From assembly GCA_022793065.1 (NCBI GenBank), contig JAAWCE010000109.1, positions 1-35,596 of the forward strand: a stretch of 35,596 nt of DNA, written 5' to 3'. Positions 7,906 through 15,861 of this stretch are shown here, one piece after another. The stretch's first letter is position 1. Each line of letters starts with the position of its first letter. The stretch is from Lachnospiraceae bacterium (GTDB taxonomy: Bacteria; Bacillota; Clostridia; Lachnospirales; Lachnospiraceae). The position numbers and the translations under genes were made by a program. The notes beneath the pieces are model-generated. The model did no database searches and had not been told where the DNA came from. It worked only from the letters and a program-made list of their open reading frames with translations.

Positions 7906-8670
7906 ATGCAGTTAGTAGGAGAACGAGGAAAAGTGAGTTACTTAAAAAGAATAGAATTTGTTACTGAAGGGTCAAAAGGGACGCTATATATCACGGATGA
8001 ATCTCATGTTGCGAAGACGCTTCAAAATCAGGGAGAAGCCGTACTTGTCTATCTACATGCAGGGAATACGGCGCAAGATTTTTCTCAGTTTTTATTTGCG
8101 GTGGAGGATCCGGAGGAACTGGAACCAGAATATATTGAAAGGGTTTACCGCAGGCTGAAAGGTCTTCCATGGTATATTGTAGATACGGAAAGGTGCCGTA
8201 TCAGGGAAACAAGTCCGGAGGATGTGGAAGCGTTTTACGAAATTTACGAAGAACCGTCTATTACAAGATATATGGAAGGTTTGTATCCGGAGAAGGAAGA
8301 GGAAAAACAATACATTAAAGAATATATTGATAAAATATATACATTTTATGGTTATGGCGTCTGGACAGTGGTAGAACGGAGCACCGGTAAGGTGATTGGC
8401 AGAGCGGGATTTTCTAACAGGGAAGGATTTGAAGACCCTGAATTGGGATTTATCATAGGCGTTCCCTGGCAGAGGAAAGGATATGCAATGGAAGTCTGCC
8501 AGGGAATCCTTCAGTATGGATGGACGGCGCTTGCTTTTGAACAAGTGCAGGTATTGGTTGAGCCGGAAAATCTTTCATCCTTAAGGTTGTGCGAAAAATT
8601 GGGGTTCCAATATGGGAAGGATGTTATACTCAAGGAAAAAAGGTATCATCAGCTTATTCTTCATAGATAA
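7906..8670 (+). CDS. GNAT family N-acetyltransferase with an N-terminal extension
   Basis: 254 residues from the ATG. Residues about 95-250 form a GNAT domain of the RimJ/RimL-like type. It opens with CRIRETSPEDVEAFYEIY, has the acetyl-CoA loop QRKGYA (189-194), and closes with PENLSSLRLCEKLGFQ. The first 90 residues (TLYITDESHVAKTL, AVLVYLHAGNTAQDFSQF, EPEYIERVYRRLKGLPW) are an extra module that I do not recognise; it looks like the remnant of a small alpha/beta domain. The acceptor substrate cannot be told. The ATG has almost no ribosome site. A GTG at 7933 has GAGGAAAA just ahead and may be the true start. The 3' end overlaps the converging MutS2-like gene by 17 bp. Confidence 0.8.
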   Translation: MQLVGERGKVSYLKRIEFVTEGSKGTLYITDESHVAKTLQNQGEAVLVYLHAGNTAQDFSQFLFAVEDPEELEPEYIERVYRRLKGLPWYIVDTERCRIRETSPEDVEAFYEIYEEPSITRYMEGLYPEKEEEKQYIKEYIDKIYTFYGYGVWTVVERSTGKVIGRAGFSNREGFEDPELGFIIGVPWQRKGYAMEVCQGILQYGWTALAFEQVQVLVEPENLSSLRLCEKLGFQYGKDVILKEKRYHQLILHR

Positions 8671-10582
8671 TATCTTTTCCCTCCACATATTTTCGCTCCA
8701 TTTGGTGTCTTAGTTTCCGGTTTGCTACCGTATCAAAAATAATAGAAAAGTCATAGTCCTGAGGATATAATTCATCTGCGGCAACTAAAAGTTTCAGGCG
8801 TTTGTGATTAATCCATATTTTTTTGTTGGGAAGCTGCACGCGAAGAGTTCCCTTTTCATTGGCCGTTTCGCATACAATTCCGACTTTCTTGTCCGGATAG
8901 ACCATGACGCTGTCGCCGCGCCGAAAAGAAATTTGGGCTTTGGCTTTTGGGGTTTTTTTGCGGACAATGAGGGGAGCGTATTCTTTCTTTAATTCTTTGG
9001 GCGCAGAATCGGGAATGGCGTCCAAAAGGTTGTTTTCCGTTAGCTGCCAGGCGGAAGATTCCCTTCCATAGGCTTCCATGGCGGCTCGTTTTAATATGTG
9101 GGCGGGCATACCCAACCGGCCGGCAATATAGAAGGCACAGCTTTCACCGGCTTCTCCGATAACCATGTGGTAGAGAGGTTTTAAATTCTCCTTGTCGAAT
9201 GTCATTCTGGCATTGACAATGGATGCCTCTTTTTCTGCATAACTTTTTACTTCCGGGTAATGGGTGGTTGCAAGAAAGAGGGCACCGCTTTTCTTTAATT
9301 CATCTAAAATGGCAATGGCAATTCCCATGCCTTCCGCCGGATCCGTTCCAGAACCTAGTTCATCCAGTATTACCAGACTGTCCTTGTTGACTCTTTTCAA
9401 AATAGTTAAGATATTGGTAATATGAGCCGAAAAGGTGGACAGGTTTTCTGAAAGATTTTGTCCGTCGCCAATGTCGCAAAGATAATTGCTGCTCATGCAC
9501 AGTTCGGCAGATTCACAGGCAACATGGAGTCCGCATTGGGCCATCATGCAGTTTAGCGCAACGGTTTTGATTGCTACGGTCTTGCCGCCGGTATTAGGGC
9601 CGGTTATTACAATGCCGTTAATGCCGTTTCCGATAGAAAACTGTAGTGGTACACAAATGCTTTGATCCATAAGGGGGTGCCTGGCATTTTGTAAACGAAT
9701 ACACCGCTGCCGCAATAATTTAGGGGCAATACCGTCATAGGCAAGACTTAGTTTGCCTTTTGAGAAGATAAAGTCCAGTTTTTCCATACAGCAGATATTC
9801 TGCATTATGATTTCTCCGTGGTCGGCAATGAGTGCGGTCAGTGTATATAGTATTCTGCGGACTTCATTTTCCTCGTCAATTTTTAATTCCTGCAATTCTT
9901 CATAGTATTTTCCAGAGGCGGAGGGCTCTATGAATAAGGTGCTGCCCGTGGCGGACTTGTCAATTACAATACCACTGATGCGGAATTTATATTCTTTTTT
10001 TACCGGAATACAAATATGTCCATTGCGGAAGGTGCTAAAGCTGTCTGACATATATTCTTTCTGAGAACGGAGAATAGAATCGGCTTTTTCCCGCATTTTG
10101 CTCTCCGTATGGAGTATTTCATTTCTCAGTTTTTTCAGAAGGTCAGATGCGTTGTCAGCAACCTGTTCATTCCATATTTGTGAACGTATTTGTTCCTTTA
10201 TACTTTCTAAAGGGTTCAGATTTTCTTCATAATAAGCCAAAGGGATTTCATAGTTCCTGCCTTTTGCCAAATAATCTTTCAGCCTTTGAACTGCCGTTAG
10301 CATCTGCGCTGTGTTCTCTAACTCTCCAATAGACAGGCATTGGCCTTTTTGGGCGGTGCGGACAATTTCACCAATTCCGTCCGGGGAAGGAATCGGAGGA
10401 GTTCCACATTTTTCCATCAAATCCCGCGCCTGTGTGGTTTCATTTATCTTTGCCTCCACTTCTAATTCTGACAAGAATGGATGCGTGTTTTGAATGGCTG
10501 TTTTGGCATATTGGGTCAGGGCACATTGAGCCCATATATTTTTCACTTTATCAAATTCTAATATGACTTCTTCCTGATACAT
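8654..10582 (-). CDS. MutS2-like DNA-binding ATPase without Smr domain
   Basis: 642 residues, ATG with AGGAG ahead. The N-terminal half matches the MutS core and coiled-coil lever. The ATPase has Walker A GPNTGGKT (328-335), the Ser-rich loop NLSENLSTFSAH (about 377-388), Walker B LVILDE (403-408) and the GSGTDPAEG segment. A basic linker (APLIVRKKTPKAK) and a KOW-like beta segment (FRRGDSVMVYPDKKVGIV) follow. Canonical MutS2 is about 780 residues and ends in an Smr nuclease domain; here the tail after the KOW-like part is about 40 residues with no Smr motif. MutS2 proteins act on branched DNA in recombination control, or on collided ribosomes in Bacillus. Which applies here is unknown. The gene stands alone, converging on the GNAT gene. 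Confidence 0.85.
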   Translation of the reverse strand: MYQEEVILEFDKVKNIWAQCALTQYAKTAIQNTHPFLSELEVEAKINETTQARDLMEKCGTPPIPSPDGIGEIVRTAQKGQCLSIGELENTAQMLTAVQRLKDYLAKGRNYEIPLAYYEENLNPLESIKEQIRSQIWNEQVADNASDLLKKLRNEILHTESKMREKADSILRSQKEYMSDSFSTFRNGHICIPVKKEYKFRISGIVIDKSATGSTLFIEPSASGKYYEELQELKIDEENEVRRILYTLTALIADHGEIIMQNICCMEKLDFIFSKGKLSLAYDGIAPKLLRQRCIRLQNARHPLMDQSICVPLQFSIGNGINGIVITGPNTGGKTVAIKTVALNCMMAQCGLHVACESAELCMSSNYLCDIGDGQNLSENLSTFSAHITNILTILKRVNKDSLVILDELGSGTDPAEGMGIAIAILDELKKSGALFLATTHYPEVKSYAEKEASIVNARMTFDKENLKPLYHMVIGEAGESCAFYIAGRLGMPAHILKRAAMEAYGRESSAWQLTENNLLDAIPDSAPKELKKEYAPLIVRKKTPKAKAQISFRRGDSVMVYPDKKVGIVCETANEKGTLRVQLPNKKIWINHKRLKLLVAADELYPQDYDFSIIFDTVANRKLRHQMERKYVEGKDIIYEE

Positions 10583-10727
10583 TGCATTGTCTCCTGTTTT
10601 TTATTTAATTTGCTGTTCGTTGTTAGCTGCAAATTGCCATTGTTTCCTTCGCTGTAAAGAAGTCTTCCATCCTGCGATTTAACTGGATTTATATAGTATC
10701 ATAATTGGGGATTTGCCATGTATTATT

Positions 10728-10979
10728 TCAAGAGGTGAATTCTGAATTTAGAGTGGGCATGATTTTAGAACCATAAAACCGCATAAAAATACACGGCCAA
10801 ACAGCCATGCGCCCGATTTCATAAACGCAGAGGTTGAAATATGTCCGGCAATTGTAAGGCAGAAAAATCAGCAACACAAATAAACCACATACGAATAGAA
10901 ATATTCCCTTGTAATGATATGGGAAATACTGATTCGTATATTGCATTGTGCTGATATAAGGATGGAATGACAGCATCAT
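10728..10979 (-). pseudogene. Decayed small membrane-protein frame in a 770-bp gap
   Basis: An 83-codon frame with one hydrophobic run (GIFLFVCGLFVLLIFLPYN) and no ribosome site before its ATG. About 95 bp upstream on the same strand, TAGGAGGAAATTT precedes an ATG at 11074. That frame stops after 12 codons, and beyond the TGA it continues protein-like (IVARIQQIINV). This pattern suggests a gene broken by point mutations or frameshifts rather than a working small gene. Nothing else in 10583-11201 looks coding. I do not recognise the family. Confidence 0.25.
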
Positions 10980-11201
10980 ATGTTACGGATTATTATGAAT
11001 GTAACATTGATTATTTGCTGTATCCTGGCAACGATTCAGTTGGCAATATCCTCATTTCTTACAACCCTGGACATAAATTTCCTCCTACTCTATAGAATGA
11101 GATGTTATTTTCATCATTGGCTTCATCCTATCATAAATTTGATTTTATGTCAACAAATAAAAATTGGCTTTGGGCAATGACAGACCTTCGGCATGATATG
11201 C

Positions 11202-11229
11202 TTGACAATGAAAGTAGATATGTTAAAAT
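11202..11229 (+). promoter_or_regulatory. Promoter of the GH127-thiN-kptA group
   Basis: TTGACA at 11202-11207 is a perfect -35. It is followed by a 16-nt spacer and TAAAAT at 11224-11229. It lies about 120 nt before the GH127 start, leaving a leader of about 120 nt with no obvious riboswitch fold. Confidence 0.6.
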
Positions 11230-11355
11230 AAATCAAAAATGTAATAATTTCCCTTATATAACAGATATGGTGATTATAAAAGCAGAAGTTTTTGTGATGT
11301 ATAGATAAGGCTGGCAGAATTGGAGCATATAACATGGGATGGAGGTAACTTCGGT

Positions 11356-13719
11356 ATGGGCAATGGAGAGAAAGAAACAGTCAGCAGGCCGTTGGATTTA
11401 AAAAATATACGGATTAAGGATGACTTTTGGCACAGGGAATTGGAATTGGTACGGACAGAAGTGATACCCTATCAATGGGAAGCGTTGAATGATCACATTC
11501 CGGAGGCGGCGCCCAGTTATTGTATGCGGAATTTTAAGGTGGCTGGACGGCTGATGAAAGAAAAGCGGGAACAGGGCAGTAAGTATGTGGCACCCACTTA
11601 TACGTTTCGAGGTTTTGAGGCATTGCCGGAAGACCCGGCAAATCCTGATCCTGACAAATTTTACGGATTTGTATTTCAAGACAGTGATTTTGCAAAGTGG
11701 ATTGAAGCGGTGGCATATACTTTGACAAGTCATCCTGACCCGATGCTGGAAAAAGTAGCGGACGAGGCCATAGATGTTGTGTGTGCGGCACAGGCAGAGA
11801 ATGGATATTTGGATACATACTATATCATAAACGGAATGGATGGCATTTTTACAAACCTTAGAGACCATCATGAGTTGTATTGTTTTGGGCATTTGGCAGA
11901 AGGTGCGGCGGCATATTATGAGGCAACCGGTAAGGATAAACTTTTAAAGGCGGTGGAACGGTATGCAGATTTTATATGTACGAGATTTGGACCGGAAGAG
12001 GGAAAATGCAAAGGCTATCCCGGACATGAAATAGCGGAAATGGCATTGGCAAGGCTGTATGAATTGACAGGCAAAGAAAAATATTTGCAACTGGCCGGTT
12101 TTTTCCTGGATATGCGGGGACAAAAGCCTTATTACTTTGATTTGGAGGAAGCAGAGCGGGCAAAATGTGAAGGAAGAAGCGTGAAACAGTCTGAGGAAGC
12201 GTTTCGTTATCAATATCATCAAGCCCATCTTCCGGTGCGGGAGCAATCGGAAGCAGTGGGACATGCAGTCAGAGCGGTGTATTTGTACAGTGGAATGGCT
12301 GATGTTGCCAGGCTGACGGGCGACGAGAAGTTATCAGAGGCTTGTGAGCGGCTGTGGAACAGCATTGTGAGGGAAAAGCTGTATATCACGGGAGGAATAG
12401 GGGGTACACATGTGGGTGAAGCGTTTTCGTTTCCTTATGACCTTCCCAATGATACGGCATATTCAGAAACCTGCGCTGCGATTGGGCTGGCTTTTTTTGC
12501 AAGGAGGATGCTTCAGCTTCGGGCAGACAGCCGGTATGGGGATATTATGGAGCAAGCTTTATATAATACGGTTCTGGCTGGGATGGCATTGGACGGGAAG
12601 CGTTTTTTCTATGTAAATCCCCTGGAAGTTACGCCGGAAGCATGTAAGAAGGATGAGAGAAAACGTCATGTAAAATCAGTGCGGCAGAAATGGTTTGGCT
12701 GCGCCTGCTGTCCTCCTAATATTGCCAGGACCATAAGCTCTCTGGGAGCCTATGTTTATACACAGAATGAAAACACATTGTTTGTGCATTTATATGTGGG
12801 AAGTGATATTTGTGTAAATATAGGCGGCCGGAAAGCGGATATTGTTTTGGAAAGTAATTTTCCCTGGGAAGGGGAAGTGAAGATGCGTTTTTGTCATGTG
12901 GAAAACAGTGATGGGACAGCAGAGAAAAAAGAAGCGGAAACTGGTCAGCACATGGAATGTGGTGAGAGATCAAATGATGCAACGCTGGCATTTCGGATGC
13001 CGGGATGGTGTAAGAGAGCGGAGATAGAAGTGCGCAGGCAATGGGGGGGCGCATGTGATAATCTCAAAGGGCAGGGGCAACGCCGGATGGAAGGCGACGA
13101 ATTCAAAGAGTACCAACAAAGTGAGACGAAGGAAGGGCAAACGGCGTCAGAGATTTGTACCAGAGCAAGTTGGTGTGTGGAAAGAGAGAAAAACGACCAC
13201 ATCGGCGTACATTCACGGGCAGAAATGTCAGGACAGGAGGAAACGCTGAGATTCTGGGTGGAAAAGGGATATTTATACCTTAATGGCAGGTGGCAGGAAG
13301 GGGATGAAATTCATTTAAATTTTCCTATGGAAATCCGCTGTATCAGTGCAAGTACAAAAGTGCGGGAGGATGTGGGAAAAGCAGCGATTGCCAGAGGGCC
13401 TATGGTATATTGTCTGGAAGAAGCGGATAATGGACCAGAGTTGGGACTTTTGCGTCTGAACATGGAAAAATTGCTGCAAAAAGGTAAAAGAGCGGGGGGA
13501 GATACGGAATCGGGCTTTGTAGAAACCTGTACTGGGTTGGGACATGAAATGCGGATATTGAAAATACCAGGATTCCGGCAGAATGAACTATTGTTTGAAA
13601 ATTCATTGTATGGCGACTATGCGCCCCCTGTGGAAAAGGAAGTTATGTTGACATTTATCCCATACTATGGGTGGAATAATCGAGGAGAAGGGGAAATGAG
13701 TGTGTGGGTAAGGGTATAA
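11356..13719 (+). CDS. GH127 beta-L-arabinofuranosidase
   Basis: 787 residues from the ATG at 11356, chosen because GGAGGT sits 9 nt ahead; an in-frame TTG at 11320 is less likely. The (alpha/alpha)6 barrel of family GH127 (formerly DUF1680) is clear. Residues E355 (GEAFSFPYDLPND), E371 and C373 (SETCAAIG), and C451/C452 (CACCPPN) fall at the spacing of HypBA1 E322, E338, C340, C417 and C418. Those are the acid/base, the zinc ligands and the nucleophilic cysteine. The enzyme removes terminal beta-L-arabinofuranose. There is no signal peptide, so it acts inside the cell. It is over 100 residues longer than HypBA1; much of the excess is a charged insertion near residues 562-632 in the C-terminal beta region. 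Confidence 0.9.
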   Translation: MGNGEKETVSRPLDLKNIRIKDDFWHRELELVRTEVIPYQWEALNDHIPEAAPSYCMRNFKVAGRLMKEKREQGSKYVAPTYTFRGFEALPEDPANPDPDKFYGFVFQDSDFAKWIEAVAYTLTSHPDPMLEKVADEAIDVVCAAQAENGYLDTYYIINGMDGIFTNLRDHHELYCFGHLAEGAAAYYEATGKDKLLKAVERYADFICTRFGPEEGKCKGYPGHEIAEMALARLYELTGKEKYLQLAGFFLDMRGQKPYYFDLEEAERAKCEGRSVKQSEEAFRYQYHQAHLPVREQSEAVGHAVRAVYLYSGMADVARLTGDEKLSEACERLWNSIVREKLYITGGIGGTHVGEAFSFPYDLPNDTAYSETCAAIGLAFFARRMLQLRADSRYGDIMEQALYNTVLAGMALDGKRFFYVNPLEVTPEACKKDERKRHVKSVRQKWFGCACCPPNIARTISSLGAYVYTQNENTLFVHLYVGSDICVNIGGRKADIVLESNFPWEGEVKMRFCHVENSDGTAEKKEAETGQHMECGERSNDATLAFRMPGWCKRAEIEVRRQWGGACDNLKGQGQRRMEGDEFKEYQQSETKEGQTASEICTRASWCVEREKNDHIGVHSRAEMSGQEETLRFWVEKGYLYLNGRWQEGDEIHLNFPMEIRCISASTKVREDVGKAAIARGPMVYCLEEADNGPELGLLRLNMEKLLQKGKRAGGDTESGFVETCTGLGHEMRILKIPGFRQNELLFENSLYGDYAPPVEKEVMLTFIPYYGWNNRGEGEMSVWVRV

Positions 13720-13802
13720 AGCGGAAGGGATCTGGAGCCTCTATAGTTACATACTATTAAGAATAGAGAGAACGGATAGGGGACGGGCTGAAGGGGATAA
13801 AT

Positions 13803-14423
13803 ATGAAGAGTGGTGTTTGTTATGTGGTAGGAGCAGGCGATAATTATGGGCTGGATTTTGTTCCAAAAGCTGAGGACTTTGTGATTGGGGTGGATGGAGG
13901 GTTCCAGGTATTGAAGGATAGGGGAATCACTGCGAATTTGGTCATTGGAGATTTTGACTCGCTGGAGGTTATTCCGGAACACCCCAATGTGATTCGGCTG
14001 AATACAAAAAAGGATGATACGGATATGTGGGCGGCTGTCAGGGAAGGCATGGGGGCCGGATATGAAATCTTTCATATCTACTGCGGAACCGGAGGACGTA
14101 TGGACCATACAATCGCTAATATACAGTTAATGGCAGAATTGGCCCAGGGGGGAAGGCAGGGATATCTGATGGACAGAGATTGTGTCATGACCGCCATTAC
14201 AAACCGGGCAATTACATTTCCCAAACATTTGAAAGGTTATGTATCCGTATTTTCTCTTTCAGAGAAATCTAAAGGAGTGAATTTAAAAGGATTAAAATAT
14301 GAATTAAATAATGCAGTATTGACAAATACATATCCGCTGGGAGTCAGCAATGAGTTTACAGGGGAGGAAAGTGTGATTTCCGTAAAATGCGGAACATTGT
14401 TAATTGTATTTCCCAGAGGGTAA
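13803..14423 (+). CDS. thiN: Thiamine pyrophosphokinase
   Basis: 206 residues, ATG behind AAGGGGAT. The catalytic domain carries GDFDS (49-53), KKDDTD (69-74) and GGRMDHT (97-103), the magnesium- and ATP-binding signatures of thiamine diphosphokinase. The C-terminal beta domain binds thiamine (SLSEKSKGVNLKGLKY, then YPLGVSNEF). It makes thiamine diphosphate from thiamine and ATP in the cytoplasm. Length is normal for the family. It follows GH127 by 83 nt and may be cotranscribed with it by chance. No TPP riboswitch-like fold is seen upstream. In many Firmicutes thiN lies next to rpe and rsgA; that is not the case here. Confidence 0.93.
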   Translation: MKSGVCYVVGAGDNYGLDFVPKAEDFVIGVDGGFQVLKDRGITANLVIGDFDSLEVIPEHPNVIRLNTKKDDTDMWAAVREGMGAGYEIFHIYCGTGGRMDHTIANIQLMAELAQGGRQGYLMDRDCVMTAITNRAITFPKHLKGYVSVFSLSEKSKGVNLKGLKYELNNAVLTNTYPLGVSNEFTGEESVISVKCGTLLIVFPRG

Positions 14424-14548
14424 AATGGATTCCTGAAGGTTTGGGGATCAGGAGAAGGATGGTATTCCAAAAGCTTAGGAAGATGGAAGGAAGTAGTTTG
14501 GGAATAAAGAGATGAGCTTGCTGTAAGTTCAGAAGGGAGAGCCGGGGC

Positions 14549-15091
14549 GTGAATGATTTAGATCGTTTAAGCAAGGAAATATCATATGCACTGCGGCATG
14601 CGCCGTGGGAATATGAGCTGGAAATGGACGAAGAGGGCTGGGTTCCTATGGAGCAGCTTTTAAAAGCTTTGCAAGGGGAAGAAAACTGGAAAGATATTAG
14701 GGAAGCGGATATTAGTGAAATGATTTCACAGTCCCCGAAGAAACGTTTTCAGATAGAGAATGGGAAAATAAGGGCTTTTTATGGACATTCCATACCATGT
14801 AAGATTCGGAAGGAAGAGAAAATGCCGCCGGATATTTTATTTCATGGGACGGCAAGGCGGTTTCTCCGTTCGATTTTGGAGAACGGATTATTGCCCCAGG
14901 AAAGGCAATATGTTCATTTGTCGCAGGATATGGATACGGCGGAGAACGTAGGAAAACGGCATGATGGAAAGCCGTGCATTTTGATAATTGATGCAAAGCG
15001 TGCATGGGAAGAGGGCGTTAAGTTTTACTTTGGAAATGAGAAAGTGTGGCTGGCGGATTTTGTACCGGGAAAATATATAAAACAAATGTAG
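14549..15091 (+). CDS. kptA: RNA 2'-phosphotransferase (Tpt1/KptA family)
   Basis: 180 residues, starting with GTG. The N-terminal winged-helix part has LSKEISYALRHAPWEYEL and DEEGWV. The NAD-binding ADP-ribosyltransferase-like part has KRFQIENGKIRAFYGHS, FHGTA (98-102), YVHLSQD and VWLADFVPGKYI. R16, H17, R66 and R137 match the Arg-His-Arg-Arg set described for Tpt1. The enzyme transfers an internal RNA 2'-phosphate to NAD+, giving ADP-ribose 1'',2''-cyclic phosphate. In fungi it finishes tRNA splicing; bacteria lack that pathway and the role is unsettled, with RNA repair a common proposal. It follows thiN by 125 nt with no terminator between. Confidence 0.92.
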   Translation: MNDLDRLSKEISYALRHAPWEYELEMDEEGWVPMEQLLKALQGEENWKDIREADISEMISQSPKKRFQIENGKIRAFYGHSIPCKIRKEEKMPPDILFHGTARRFLRSILENGLLPQERQYVHLSQDMDTAENVGKRHDGKPCILIIDAKRAWEEGVKFYFGNEKVWLADFVPGKYIKQM

Positions 15092-15177
15092 CAAGAAGAG
15101 GCAGTTTCTGTATATGGTTATTGGTTTCAGAATCAACGGCAACAATTGATAGTTTTGTGAATCATTACCAAAATATA

Positions 15178-15206
15178 TTGACATAAATTTACTTCGGTGG
15201 TAGTAT
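15178..15206 (+). promoter_or_regulatory. Promoter of marR
   Basis: A perfect TTGACA at 15178-15183, a 17-nt spacer and TAGTAT at 15201-15206. The -10 is a 4/6 match. It overlaps the palindrome at 15192-15222, so a bound repressor would block polymerase. Confidence 0.65.
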
Positions 15207-15222
15207 TAAAATACTTCCGAAG
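15192..15222. promoter_or_regulatory. Operator-like palindrome at the marR promoter
   Basis: Nested inverted repeats: CTTCGG (15192-15197) with CCGAAG (15217-15222), and AGTATT (15202-15207) with AATACT (15210-15215) around AA. A further AAGTATT half site lies just downstream. The site covers the -10. MarR proteins usually repress their own promoter through such sites, so autoregulation is inferred. Confidence 0.55.
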
Positions 15223-15255
15223 AAGAAGTATTGGAGTGTATCCAGGAGAGGGCGC

Positions 15256-15753
15256 ATGAATTTTAAGGAACAGGGAGTTACAGAGGAAGTAGCACGGCTG
15301 ATTACGGATTATGTGGAGGAACTGAAAGAGTTATTATCTTTGGAACTTTGGGACAATATATTTTTAAATTGTACCAAAAATGAAGTGTTGGTTTTCTGGC
15401 TGCTTTATCGAAAAAATGAAGCAAACATGACGGAAATTGCGGAGTATATTCATGTGCCGCTGAATACTGCCACAGGCATCATTCAGAGGATGGAAAAGAA
15501 TGGACTGGTGGTGAGGAGGCGTTCTGAGGATGATAAAAGAGTGGTTAATATCGGTTTCAGCGAAAAGGGTATGACGCAGTTTGAAGCCTTGATCAGTGAA
15601 ATTATATTTTATGTCATGAAGGTGGTGGGTGCTTTTACGAAAGAGGAAATGGATTTGTTTTACAGAATCATGGCTAAAGTAATTCAGGTATTAAGGCTGG
15701 AACAAAAACAAAAGAAAGCACCTGGAAAGGTACGAAAAATTACGATTGAATAG
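15256..15753 (+). CDS. MarR family transcriptional regulator
   Basis: 165 residues. A dimerisation helix precedes a winged helix-turn-helix: NEVLVFWLL (42-50), the recognition region MTEIAEYIHVPLNTATGII (58-76) and the wing RRRSEDDKRVVNI (87-99), whose DxR-like DDKR is the MarR wing motif. The last residues are RKITIE, which nearly match the RKVTIE tail of the small protein two genes downstream. The gene sits ahead of two ArsA-type ATPases and probably controls them; a palindrome overlaps its own promoter. The ligand is unknown; no redox cysteine pair stands out (C39 is a lone cysteine). Confidence 0.88.
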   Translation: MNFKEQGVTEEVARLITDYVEELKELLSLELWDNIFLNCTKNEVLVFWLLYRKNEANMTEIAEYIHVPLNTATGIIQRMEKNGLVVRRRSEDDKRVVNIGFSEKGMTQFEALISEIIFYVMKVVGAFTKEEMDLFYRIMAKVIQVLRLEQKQKKAPGKVRKITIE

Positions 15754-15774
15754 GGGCAGCCATTCCGGCTGCCC
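15754..15774. other. GC-rich hairpin after marR
   Basis: GGGCAGCC pairs with GGCTGCCC around ATTCC, directly after the marR stop. No U-tract follows (AATATAAGG), so it is more likely a partial attenuator or an mRNA-stabilising stem than a full terminator. Confidence 0.5.
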
Positions 15775-15787
15775 AATATAAGGAAAT

Positions 15788-15808
15788 ATAGTTCGTGATG
15801 CGAACTAT
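15788..15808. promoter_or_regulatory. Perfect palindrome between marR and the first arsA-like gene
   Basis: ATAGTTCG and CGAACTAT are perfect 8-bp arms around TGATG. The length and position suit a dimeric repressor site ahead of the ATPase gene. The sequence differs from the palindrome at 15192-15222, so a second regulator is possible. Confidence 0.45.
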
Positions 15809-15861
15809 TCGAGTAGAGAATTATATGTATCTTTTCCTGGAGAACGGAGGATAGAATCAAC

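Noticed and set aside
13720..13802. TPP riboswitch before the thiamine pyrophosphokinase gene
   Set aside because: The 83-bp gap is too short for the known fold and the conserved THI-box segments are not visible.
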